A stretch of 64,000 nucleotides of DNA from Novosphingobium rosa NBRC 15208 (GTDB lineage Bacteria > Pseudomonadota > Alphaproteobacteria > Sphingomonadales > Sphingomonadaceae), in assembly GCF_001598555.1 (NCBI RefSeq), contig NZ_BCZE01000026.1, positions 46,028 to 110,027 of the forward strand. Reading direction: 5' to 3'. Positions 24,144-31,674 of the stretch are shown here, piece after piece (position 1 is the stretch's first letter; the number at the start of each line of letters is the position of its first letter). Under the pieces are notes generated by a model, which was not told where the DNA came from, did no database searches, and saw nothing but the letters and a program-made list of their open reading frames with translations. The translations under genes were made by a program, and so were the position numbers.

Positions 24144-24608
24144 TCAGTCCAGATTGTCGTGCAGCCGCCCCAGCAGATCGAGCAATTGCGCGAAATCCTC
24201 CGCGGAAAATCCGGTGATAATCTGCTGATAGACCGGCGAGGTGGCCGCGCGCGCCGCCACCAGCTTCTCCTGCCCCAGATCGGTCATCGCCAGTTCGGTG
24301 ACGCGCCCGTCGGTCTCGCTGGGCTGGGTCACGATCAGCCCGGCCTTCACCATGCGCTCGACGATCCGCATCATGGTCGAAATGTTGATCACCGCCGATT
24401 TGGCGACATGGGCGATGGGCAGAGGCTCGCGCTCGCCCAGAATCATCAGCACGCGCCAGGTGGGGATGTCGATGCCGATGGGGCGCAGCTGCGACTCGAT
24501 CACCACATTGTAGCGGCTGGCTGCACGGTTCAGCAGATAGAAGGGATAAGCGTCCACGCGAAACCGGTTCGATCCCGGATCACCAAAAGGCCGTAAATCC
24601 TCACTCAT
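24144..24608 (-). CDS. MarR-family transcriptional regulator (likely local repressor)
   Basis: A 154-residue MarR protein with the usual layout: FYLLNRAASRYNVVIESQL dimer region, IPTWRVLMILGEREPLP, recognition helix VINISTMMRIVERMVKAG and wing SETDGRVTELAMTDLG. The resemblance to HpaR/anthranilate-type regulators is general only. It lies between the aryl-CoA hydroxylase operon and the isatin-hydrolase/oxidoreductase operon, with a TTGCA-TGCAA palindrome on each side. This makes it the best candidate for the repressor of both operons and of itself. Confidence 0.86.
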   Translation of the reverse strand: MSEDLRPFGDPGSNRFRVDAYPFYLLNRAASRYNVVIESQLRPIGIDIPTWRVLMILGEREPLPIAHVAKSAVINISTMMRIVERMVKAGLIVTQPSETDGRVTELAMTDLGQEKLVAARAATSPVYQQIITGFSAEDFAQLLDLLGRLHDNLD

Positions 24609-24648
24609 GCGCCAGCTCCATACCTGTCATACCGCCGAAACATTTTTT

Positions 24649-24664
24649 ACTTGCACATGCAAGT
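24649..24664. promoter_or_regulatory. MarR operator before the isatin-hydrolase operon
   Basis: ACTTGCACATGCAAGT has 7-base arms (ACTTGCA/TGCAAGT) around a 2-base centre. It lies between the divergent MarR gene (start 24608) and the cyclase gene (start 24710) and shares its core with the site at 24106. Confidence 0.65.
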
Positions 24665-24709
24665 TTATCCGATAGGTTTTCCAGCGAGACATCCATCGGG
24701 GGAACCGCC

Positions 24710-25489
24710 ATGTCCACTGCCAGCACACTTGTCCAGCTTGCCGCATCGCTCACCAGCGGCGCGGTCCGTGTCATCGACCTGACCCAGACGCTGTCGGAAG
24801 ACACGCCGCTGCTGGTCCTGCCCGAGCCTTTCGGCCAGACCGCCGCCTTCTCGCGCCAGGAAATCTCGCGCTATGACGAGCGGGGGGTCGCCTGGCACTG
24901 GAACAACTTCACCGTGGGCGAGCATACCGGCACCCATTTCGACGCGCCGGTGCATTGGGTGACAGGCAAGGATCTGCCTGCCAACACCGTGGATGCCCTG
25001 CCCGTGCAGCCGCTGATCGCGCCTGCCGTGGTGCTGGATTTCTCGGCGGAATGCGCCGCCGATGCCGATTTCCTGCTGACGGCAGGGCATATCGTGGAAT
25101 GGGAAGCACAGCATGGCGCAATTCCCGCAGGGAGCTGGGTGCTGTTCCGCACCGATTGGTCGAAACGCGACGTGGAGGCCTACACCAACCGCGCACCCGA
25201 TGGCCCGCACACCCCCGGCCCCGATGCCAGCGCGATTCTGCTGCTGATCGACCGTGATGTGATCGGTTTCGGCGTGGAGACCATCGGCACCGATGCTGGA
25301 CAGGCCCATGGCCTGACGCCACCCTATCCGGCGCATACGCTGTTGCATGGCGCGGGCAAATACGGGCTGCAGTGTCTGGAAAACCTCGATGCTCTGCCCA
25401 CCACGGGGGCCATCGTCATCGCCGCGCCGCTCAAGATCCGTGACGGTTCGGGCAGTCCCTTGCGCGTTCTCGCGCTGGTCGAGGGTTGA
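24710..25489 (+). CDS. cyclase-family metal hydrolase, probable isatin hydrolase
   Basis: A 259-residue member of the cyclase/kynurenine-formamidase superfamily with the metal site HTGTHFDAPVHW at residues 72-83 and the family start VIDLTQTLSEDTP. Members include kynurenine formamidase and Mn-dependent isatin hydrolase, which opens the lactam of isatin to isatinate (2-aminophenylglyoxylate). The two following genes encode a 2-oxoacid:ferredoxin-oxidoreductase-like enzyme whose natural type of substrate is an arylpyruvate or arylglyoxylate. That makes isatin a better guess than formylkynurenine, and no kynurenine genes are present. The next gene starts 4 bases after its stop. Confidence 0.72.
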   Translation: MSTASTLVQLAASLTSGAVRVIDLTQTLSEDTPLLVLPEPFGQTAAFSRQEISRYDERGVAWHWNNFTVGEHTGTHFDAPVHWVTGKDLPANTVDALPVQPLIAPAVVLDFSAECAADADFLLTAGHIVEWEAQHGAIPAGSWVLFRTDWSKRDVEAYTNRAPDGPHTPGPDASAILLLIDRDVIGFGVETIGTDAGQAHGLTPPYPAHTLLHGAGKYGLQCLENLDALPTTGAIVIAAPLKIRDGSGSPLRVLALVEG

Positions 25490-25492
25490 TCC

Positions 25493-27625
25493 GTGGCTGA
25501 ACGTTCCTTCAAATCCGAAGTCAGGAAGCTGACCGCCGGCGCCGGTGAGACCTTCACGGGCGAGGGCATTCTGGCGGTCACCAAGGGGCTGCTGCAATCG
25601 GGCGTGGCCTATGTCGGCGGCTATCAGGGTTCGCCGATCAGCCATCTGATGGATGTGTTCGCCGATGCCAACGATCTGCTGGCCAGCCTGGACGTCCATT
25701 TCGAGGCCAGCGCCAGCGAGGCGACGGCAGCGGCCATGCTCGCGGCCAGCGTCAATTATCCCCTGCGCGGCGCAGTGGCGTGGAAATCGGTGGTGGGCAC
25801 CAATGTCGCCTCCGATGCTTTGTCGAACGTGGCCAGCGGTGGCGTGACAGGCGGCGCGCTGATCATCGTGGGCGAAGATTACGGCGAGGGCTCCTCGATC
25901 ATGCAGGAGCGCACGCACGCCTTCGCGATGAAATCGCAGATGTGGCTGCTCGATCCGCGCCCCAATCTCACCAGCATTGTGGAAGCGGTGGAGCAAGGCT
26001 TCCGCCTGTCGGAAGCCTCGAACACGCCCGTCATGCTGCAGATGCGCGTACGCTCCTGCCATATGACCGGCAGCTTCGTGGCCAAGGACAACATCCGCCC
26101 CGCGCTGACCGTGGCCGATGCCGCCGCCAATCCGGTGCGCGACACGCAGCGCATCGTGCTGCCGCCCGCCAACTTCAGCCATGAGATCGAGAAGATCGAG
26201 CAACGCTGGCCCGCTGGCATCGCCTATGTGCAGGACAACAAGCTGAACGAATGGTTCGGCGATTGCCTCGAAACGCCCGAGATCGGCATCATCGTGCAGG
26301 GCGGGCTCTACAACAACCTCAACCGCGCGATGGAGCTGATCGGTCTGGCCGATGCCTATGGCGCCAGCCGCATCGCCATTTACTGCCTCAACGTCACCTA
26401 TCCGCTGATTCCGGACGAGGTGCGCGATTTCTGCGCGGGCAAGCAGGCGGTGCTGGTGCTGGAAGAAGGCCAGCCCGAGTTCATCGAACATGAACTCAAC
26501 ACGCTGGTGCGCCGCGCCGATCTACAGACCCGCATCATCGGCAAGGATATGCTGCCGCGCGCGGGCGAATATTCCGCCGCCGTGATCCGCGCCGGGCTCG
26601 CGCGCTTCCTTCGCGCCTATGCCCCGCATCTGGCTCCCGCCGAGGAGCAGGCCAATCCGCTGCCCGCCCCCGTCGCCAAGGAAATCCCCCAGCGCCCCGC
26701 CGGTTTCTGCACCGGCTGCCCGGAACGCCCGGTGTTTTCGGCAGTGAAGCTGGTCGAGCGCGAGTTGGGCCCCACCCATGTCTCCGCCGATATCGGTTGC
26801 CACCTCTTCTCGATCCTGCCGCCCTTCGACATCGGCAACACCACCATGGGCTATGGTCTTGGCACGGCGGGCGCCTCCGCCTTCAAGCCCAAGGACAAGC
26901 GCGCCATCGCGGTGATGGGCGACGGCGGCTTCTGGCACAACGGGTTGACCAGCGGCATCGGCAATGCGGTGTTCAACAAGGATGACACCGTCACCCTGAT
27001 CATCGACAATGGCTATTCGGCGGCCACCGGCGGTCAGGACATCCTCTCCAGCCGCGCCGACAATCCCGAGCGGGTCACGAAAAACCCCATCGCCAAGGCG
27101 GTGCAGGGCGTGGGCGGGAAATGGGTCCGCCTGATCGAGCGCACCTACAATGTCGCCCAAATGCGCGACACACTGCGCGAGGCGATGACAAGCCCCGAAA
27201 AAGGCCCGAAGGTGATCGTGGCGCAGTCGGAATGCATGCTCAACAAGCAGCGCCGGGTGAAGCGCGAGCAGACCAAGGTGTTGGCCGGTGGCGGGCGCGT
27301 GGTGACGGAACGCTTTGGCGTGGATGCCGATACCTGCACCGGCGACCATGCCTGCATCCGCCTGTCGGGCTGCCCTTCGCTGACGATCAAGAGCAACCCC
27401 GATCCGCTGAGGCAAGACCCGGTCACGGCGGTGGAAAGCAGCTGCGTGGGCTGCGGCCTCTGCGGCGAGAACGCCCATGCCGCCGTGCTCTGCCCCAGCT
27501 TCTACCGCGCCAGCATCGTGGCCAACCCCACCGGCTGGGAGCGTTTTTCCGCGAAGCTCAACCGCGCCATCATCGGCTGGTTCCAGGCGCGCGACAGCCG
27601 CGCCCGCCTCGCCCGTGCTTTCTGA
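25493..27625 (+). CDS. indolepyruvate ferredoxin oxidoreductase-like alpha subunit (TPP, Fe-S)
   Basis: A 710-residue IorA-like protein beginning at GTG. Residues 1-240 are the pyrimidine-binding half (AYVGGYQGSPISHLMDVFAD, EASASEATAAAMLAAS); about 400-590 is the TPP domain with VMGDGGFWHNGLTSGIGN and LIIDNGYSAATGG. The C-terminus carries two Cys clusters (CTGDHACIRLSGC; SSCVGCGLCGE with a later Cys-Pro) for [4Fe-4S] centres. The enzyme class oxidatively decarboxylates 2-oxoacids to acyl-CoA. Behind an isatin-hydrolase-like gene, the proposed reaction is isatinate to anthraniloyl-CoA, analogous to phenylglyoxylate to benzoyl-CoA. Cys clusters look complete. Confidence 0.83.
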   Translation: MAERSFKSEVRKLTAGAGETFTGEGILAVTKGLLQSGVAYVGGYQGSPISHLMDVFADANDLLASLDVHFEASASEATAAAMLAASVNYPLRGAVAWKSVVGTNVASDALSNVASGGVTGGALIIVGEDYGEGSSIMQERTHAFAMKSQMWLLDPRPNLTSIVEAVEQGFRLSEASNTPVMLQMRVRSCHMTGSFVAKDNIRPALTVADAAANPVRDTQRIVLPPANFSHEIEKIEQRWPAGIAYVQDNKLNEWFGDCLETPEIGIIVQGGLYNNLNRAMELIGLADAYGASRIAIYCLNVTYPLIPDEVRDFCAGKQAVLVLEEGQPEFIEHELNTLVRRADLQTRIIGKDMLPRAGEYSAAVIRAGLARFLRAYAPHLAPAEEQANPLPAPVAKEIPQRPAGFCTGCPERPVFSAVKLVERELGPTHVSADIGCHLFSILPPFDIGNTTMGYGLGTAGASAFKPKDKRAIAVMGDGGFWHNGLTSGIGNAVFNKDDTVTLIIDNGYSAATGGQDILSSRADNPERVTKNPIAKAVQGVGGKWVRLIERTYNVAQMRDTLREAMTSPEKGPKVIVAQSECMLNKQRRVKREQTKVLAGGGRVVTERFGVDADTCTGDHACIRLSGCPSLTIKSNPDPLRQDPVTAVESSCVGCGLCGENAHAAVLCPSFYRASIVANPTGWERFSAKLNRAIIGWFQARDSRARLARAF

Positions 27626-27635
27626 GGATCCTGCG

Positions 27636-29093
27636 ATGACCACCGAGAAGAACCGCATCGCCATCGCCATTCTGGCCCTTGGCGGCCAGGGCGGCGGCGT
27701 GCTGGCCGAATGGATCCAGCATGTCGCGCGTGAAGATGGCTGGATCGCGCAGGGCACATCGGTGCCCGGCGTGGCGCAGCGCACCGGCTCCACCGTCTAT
27801 TACGTCGAACTGGCCCGGCCCGGCGCCGATGGCCGCGTGCCGGTGATGGCGCAGATGCCGATGCCCGGCGATGTCGATGTGGTGGTGGCCTCCGAACTGA
27901 TGGAAACCGGGCGCGCGGTGCTGCGCGGCTTCGCCACCAAGGAGCGCACCACGCTGATCGGCTCCACCCACCGTGTCTATGCCATCTCCGAAAAGCAGGT
28001 GGCGGGAGACGGGCGCGGCAATGGCGACAAGATCATCGCCGCCGCTCAGGAGCGCTCGGCGCGCTTTATAGGCTTCGACATGGAAGCGGCGACCGAGGCG
28101 ACGCATAGCGTCATCAGCGCGATCATGTTCGGCGCTCTGGCGGGCAGCGGTGCCCTGCCCTTCCCGCGCGAAGCCTTTGAGCAGGCGATCCACCACAGCG
28201 GCAAAGCGGTAAAAAGCAATCTGGCCGGTTTCGCGGAAGGCTTCGCCCGCGCACAAGGGCCCGTGGCGATGCCCGCGAAGGCCGAGGCCGATCTGCCGAT
28301 CCCCACCACGCCTGCCGGGCAACAGCTGGCGGCCCGCATCTATGAACTGCCAGAAGCGGCGCGCACGCTGGCGATACACGGCGCAGCGCGACTGATGGAC
28401 TATCAGGATGCCGCCTATGCCGGGCTCTATCTCGACCGGTTGGAACAGGTGGCGCGGCTCGACGCCGCTCCCTTCACCCTTACCGCCGAAGTCGCGCGCC
28501 ATCTGGCGCTCTGGATGGCCTATGAGGACACCATCCGTGTGGCCGATCTGAAGGTGCGCGCCAGCCGCTTCGAACGCATTGCGCAGGAGATGAAGCTGAA
28601 GGACGATCAGGTGCTGGCCCTGACCGAATTCATGCATCCGCGCCTGCAGGAACTGGCCGAGGTGCTGCCCACGGGGCTGGCGCGCCGACTGCTGAATGGC
28701 GGCGCCTTGTCGCGCTGGCTGGAAGGGCGCTTCACCAAGGGGCGGCATGCGCGCACCACCGGGCTGCGCTGGTTCCTGCTCCTGCGCATGGTGGCTGCCT
28801 TGCGCGGCTGGCGCCCGCGTTCACTGCGTTATGCGCAGGAGCAGGCGCGGATCGGCGAGTGGCTCGATGCCATCGCCACCGTTACCGCGCGCGATAATAC
28901 CAAAGCCATCGAGATCGCGCGATGCCAGCGCCTGATCAAGGGTTATGGAGACACATTCGAGCGCGGGCTCGACAATTTTCGCTGGATCATGGAGCGGCAT
29001 GCCGATGTCGACTGTGAGCAGATAAGGGAATGGCGGGAAAAGGCCCTCGCCGATGACCAAGCAAAGCATTTGTCGCGAGTGATGGCAGCCTGA
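27636..29093 (+). CDS. indolepyruvate oxidoreductase-like beta/gamma subunit
   Basis: A 485-residue partner of the preceding IorA-like subunit. Residues 1-190 are the gamma-type domain (AIAILALGGQGGGVLAEWI, SVPGVAQRTGSTVYYVEL); the remaining about 290 residues form the helical C-terminal extension (DUF6537-like) found in bacterial IorB-like proteins. ATG 27636 lies 10 bases after the previous stop with GAGGAT as ribosome-binding site. The two subunits form one enzyme. It ends the operon, and an IS fragment begins within about 25 bases of its stop codon. Confidence 0.82.
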   Translation: MTTEKNRIAIAILALGGQGGGVLAEWIQHVAREDGWIAQGTSVPGVAQRTGSTVYYVELARPGADGRVPVMAQMPMPGDVDVVVASELMETGRAVLRGFATKERTTLIGSTHRVYAISEKQVAGDGRGNGDKIIAAAQERSARFIGFDMEAATEATHSVISAIMFGALAGSGALPFPREAFEQAIHHSGKAVKSNLAGFAEGFARAQGPVAMPAKAEADLPIPTTPAGQQLAARIYELPEAARTLAIHGAARLMDYQDAAYAGLYLDRLEQVARLDAAPFTLTAEVARHLALWMAYEDTIRVADLKVRASRFERIAQEMKLKDDQVLALTEFMHPRLQELAEVLPTGLARRLLNGGALSRWLEGRFTKGRHARTTGLRWFLLLRMVAALRGWRPRSLRYAQEQARIGEWLDAIATVTARDNTKAIEIARCQRLIKGYGDTFERGLDNFRWIMERHADVDCEQIREWREKALADDQAKHLSRVMAA

Positions 29094-29116
29094 TATCTGA
29101 TGCTTTGATTAAGCTA

Positions 29117-29240
29117 GGGTCAGGACTCGTTGATCACAGCCAGAAGAGCACGTTGGCGGCCAGCGCGAGGGTGGAGAAGAAGACCGTCGGGCAGCGATCG
29201 TAGCGGGGCGCGACGCGGCGCCAGTCCTTGAAGCGCCCCC
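29117..29240 (-). mobile_element. IS5-family 3-prime end remnant
   Basis: On the reverse strand these bases encode the last residues of an IS5-family transposase (GRFKDWRRVAPRYDRCPTVF ... NVLFWL-stop), followed by the terminal repeat TGATCAACGAGTCCTGACCC and the sequence CTAG, a usual target for this group. It resembles, but does not equal, the end at 10.2 kb. Everything upstream of the last 40 codons is missing. Confidence 0.85.
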
Positions 29241-29280
29241 TTTTCTACGCCAAGCCTGGAAGCCGTGCGGTGGGCCTTGG

Positions 29281-29585
29281 GAAAATACGCAAAAGCTGAA
29301 AGAGCATTTGTGGGAAAAGCTCGAGAACGGGCCCTTCACCATGGTCGGCCTTCGTGATGGCTCAAGCCATTCCGAGCCTGTGACGGCGCAGTTGGACAAG
29401 GATCAGGTCGACACGCTCTGGTTCTTTATCGGCAAGGACAACCGCCTGGCCAAAGGCGGCGATGCCACGGTCAACTTCGTGGCCAAGGGCCAGAACTTTT
29501 TCGCGAGCCTGTCCGGCTCTGCAACCGTCGATAACAATCCGGCCATGATCGACAAGCTTTGGTCGCGGCAGGTCGAGGCCTTGCA
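29281..29585 (+). pseudogene. general-stress-protein-26-like pyridoxamine-phosphate-oxidase fragment
   Basis: The frame ENTQKLKEHLWEKLENGPF... through DNNPAMIDKLWSRQVEA is the N-terminal two-thirds of the PNPOx-like general stress protein family (FMN split barrel; FTMVGLRDGSSHSEPVTAQL and LWFFIGKDNRLAKGG). No start codon is present; the 5-prime end abuts the IS remnant, and only a TTG at 29308 is available. After VEA the frame leaves the family pattern, which normally continues for about 60 more residues. Both ends are therefore lost and the gene is dead. Confidence 0.7.
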
Positions 29586-29628
29586 CCGCAGAACGACGAG
29601 GCGTCGCCTTGCCACATTCGTGCCCAGG

Positions 29629-29814
29629 TCAACCGCTGAACTGGTCCGGTGTGATCTCGGGCGGCGCGGTGTCGGGAATATCGACATCGGGCGGGGGCGG
29701 CTCGACGCTGGGCAAATCGATATCGGGCGCCTCGGTGGGCTCGGGCGCGACCGGCACTTCCGAGGGCGATTGCGGATCGATGCGATCGGGCACAGGATCG
29801 GGTTGGCTGGCCAT
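29629..29814 (-). CDS. small proline-rich protein of sphingomonads
   Basis: A 61-residue acidic, proline-rich protein (MASQPDPVPDRIDPQSP, then EVPVAPEPTEAPDIDLPS). Similar short Pro/Asp/Glu-rich proteins opening with QPDP-PDRI are common and uncharacterised in sphingomonads. ATG 29814 has AAGGAG 8 bases upstream, which separates it from random open frames. No domain or membrane segment; probably disordered. It overlaps no other credible gene. Confidence 0.6.
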   Translation of the reverse strand: MASQPDPVPDRIDPQSPSEVPVAPEPTEAPDIDLPSVEPPPPDVDIPDTAPPEITPDQFSG

Positions 29815-29907
29815 GGCTTTTCTCCTTACAGGAAGGGAAGATCTCCCGCCGCGACAGGTTCCGGCAAGGTCGCAACCATCCCGTACGGCTTTCACAGGAA
29901 GGCCGCT

Positions 29908-30153
29908 CTGAGCGAGAGCAAACAGCCACATCCGATCACGCCCGACGGCCGCTATCTGGGGGTGCGCGGCAGGCTGTGGCGCCGCACCAATCCGAACCTG
30001 CCCGAGGATCTGCGCGATCGCCTCATCCACGCGCTCATGGAGGCGCTAGGTGAGCGGGGCCCCGTCTGGTGGCAGGACGGCGCGCCGGATTACAATCGCC
30101 ATCTGGCCAAAAACACCCCTTATGCCGATTGGTTCGCCGCGCTGATGCACTGA
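29908..30153 (+). CDS. conserved small hypothetical protein (WWQDG...YNRHLAKNTPYADW), possible CTG start
   Basis: About 81 residues: HPITPDGRYLGVRGRLWRRT near the start, then LPEDLRDRLIHALMEAL and GERGPVWWQDGAPDYNRHL. I recognise this as a small conserved protein of unknown function found widely in Alphaproteobacteria. It lacks an ATG or GTG at the expected place. The only codon in position is CTG at 29908, with AGGAAGG 5 bases upstream; otherwise the start has been lost. Divergent from the proline-rich gene. Confidence 0.55.
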   Translation: MSESKQPHPITPDGRYLGVRGRLWRRTNPNLPEDLRDRLIHALMEALGERGPVWWQDGAPDYNRHLAKNTPYADWFAALMH

Positions 30154-30265
30154 TCCGGGCCATCCCGCACGGATCACGGCCTATCGCGGTCGTGACGAGG
30201 CCATGGAACGTCATATCCCGGCGCCGGCTTTCCTCGGGGTCGGAGATCACGATCGGAAAGCAGCC

Positions 30266-30478
30266 ATGACCAAAACTCTGAACAAAGGCCAACAAGTCAG
30301 TTGGAACAGCCATGGCGGCAAGGCGCATGGCAAGGTGATCAAGACATTGACCAGCCCCACGCGGATCAAGAGCCACAAGGTTGCCGCCTCGCCCGACAAT
30401 CCCGAGGTGATCGTCGAAACGCGGGAAGGCAAGCGCGCGGCGCACAAGCCCTCCGCCCTGACGCCCACCCGTGACTGA
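30266..30478 (+). CDS. DUF2945/hypervirulence-associated TUDOR-domain protein
   Basis: A 70-residue protein that is almost entirely one small TUDOR-like domain: NKGQQVSWNSHGGKAHGKVI, then TSPTRIKSHKVAASPDNPEV and a basic tail with KSRAAHKP-like residues. Function is unknown; members often lie with other stress-type small genes. ATG 30266 starts directly at the domain. It is followed 12 bases later by another small gene. Confidence 0.75.
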   Translation: MTKTLNKGQQVSWNSHGGKAHGKVIKTLTSPTRIKSHKVAASPDNPEVIVETREGKRAAHKPSALTPTRD

Positions 30479-30490
30479 GGAGGCAAGCCC

Positions 30491-30823
30491 ATGATCGAAC
30501 CTCATTTCAAGCCGACCCTGCGCATGGCCTCGGCGGCCCGTCGCGGCCTGCGACTGCCAGAAAAATTCACCGGGGCGGTACGCAAGTTGGCGTCCAACGC
30601 GCAGAGCAGCTGTCCCAGCGGCATCTTGCTCGACGCCAGGGATGTCAAATCGATGCATAGCTTCTGTGCCCGCCATGAGGTGGACAAGGATGCCACCGGG
30701 CCGGGGAAAGCACATCGCTGGAATTCGGACCGCGATCCGTCGGCGAGCGTTATTGCCTGGCTGCTGCGGGGCGGCACGGCGGGCAAGGTCTGGGCCGCGC
30801 AGAAAATCCGCGCGCTCGGCTAA
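30491..30823 (+). CDS. hypothetical protein, 110 residues
   Basis: A small basic protein (RMASAARRGLRLPEKF, then HEVDKDATGPGKAHRWNSD and SASVIAWLLRGGTAGKVWA). I do not recognise a named domain. It follows the DUF2945 gene by 12 bases, with AGGAGGCAAGCCC as a good ribosome-binding site, so it is probably translated in the same small operon. The pattern of a Ser/Thr-rich polar middle and a hydrophobic GG-containing C-terminus suggests a compact cytoplasmic protein. Confidence 0.55.
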   Translation: MIEPHFKPTLRMASAARRGLRLPEKFTGAVRKLASNAQSSCPSGILLDARDVKSMHSFCARHEVDKDATGPGKAHRWNSDRDPSASVIAWLLRGGTAGKVWAAQKIRALG

Positions 30824-30869
30824 GGATTGCGGTCTGGCGCCAGGGCGCACCTTGGTCCATGACAGCGGC

Positions 30870-31373
30870 ATGAGCCCTGCCCCCATCATCGTTTCCGCCC
30901 TGTTCGGCCCGGACGATTTTGCATGGCTGAACGCTCTGCGCCGCGCGCATTTTCCTGCCGAACGAAACCAGCTCGACGCCCATCTCACGCTCTTTCATCA
31001 CCTGCCGCCCTCGATCGAGCCCGAGCTGAAACAGCGCCTTGGCGCCCTGACCCGCCGACGCGCTCCGCCCGCCATGGCCGATGGTCTGCTCAATCTCGGC
31101 AGGGGGACGGCCATCCGCATCCAGTCCCGTGAATTGGCCTTGCAGCGGGAAGAGTTGGCGCAGGCCTTCGCCGATTTGCTGATTCCGCAGGATGCTGCGC
31201 CGTGGCGCCCCCATGTGACGATCCAGAACAAGGTAAGCCCGGCCGAGGCCCGCGCGCTTCAGGAGCAACTCGGCCATGATTTTCGCCCCAGGCCGGTGCA
31301 GATCGCGGGTCTAGCCATGTGGTGGTATCGCGGTGGCCCGTGGGAACTGCTGGCACGATACCAGTTCCGCTGA
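30870..31373 (+). CDS. 2H phosphoesterase (2'-5' RNA ligase family)
   Basis: A 167-residue protein with both HxTx motifs of the 2H superfamily: HLTLFHHLPP near residue 37 and HVTIQNK near 115. These enzymes act on 2'-5' or cyclic phosphodiester bonds of RNA or nucleotides. The bacterial member's substrate is not predictable. ATG 30870 starts MSPAPIIVSALFG, directly at the fold; the longer upstream frame overlaps the previous gene and is not credible. Confidence 0.78.
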   Translation: MSPAPIIVSALFGPDDFAWLNALRRAHFPAERNQLDAHLTLFHHLPPSIEPELKQRLGALTRRRAPPAMADGLLNLGRGTAIRIQSRELALQREELAQAFADLLIPQDAAPWRPHVTIQNKVSPAEARALQEQLGHDFRPRPVQIAGLAMWWYRGGPWELLARYQFR

Positions 31374-31674
31374 ATATATTCTCGACGGGGCAGCGCCACC
31401 CCGGCTCAGCCTACAGGCAGTCACGGATTTTGCGCCTCGCGGGCGGTCACGCCGCCGTGGCATCGATGAGAAATGCGCCCCCACCCGAGCGAACACCGAC
31501 ACAGCAATGGCCGCATTCCCAGAACCCACCGGTCAACCCAAACACGTTATAGGCGATTTGAGTTGGCAAACCGGCCATACAAAGCATCTGAATTGAGCGT
31601 CAAAAACAATCCCCCATTCATCCGGCGCTCAAGGACTGGCCACCCCAGCAAAAATCGGCGCGGCTTATGATCGT
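31374..31674. other. intergenic stretch between convergent genes
   Basis: About 300 bases between the 2H phosphoesterase and the patatin-like gene, which are convergent. No hairpin terminator of note and no gene with a ribosome-binding site were seen. Short open frames here have no recognisable pattern. Confidence 0.35.

Noticed and set aside
24710..25489. Kynurenine formamidase as the function of the cyclase-family gene
   Set aside because: No tryptophan dioxygenase or kynureninase is nearby, while a 2-oxoacid oxidoreductase is directly coupled; isatin hydrolase fits better, though the family alone cannot decide.
9851..29240. An intact composite transposon around the putative indole island
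   Set aside because: Both IS copies are fragments, differ from one another by eye at many positions, and no target duplication or complete outer ends were seen; only a scar is claimed.
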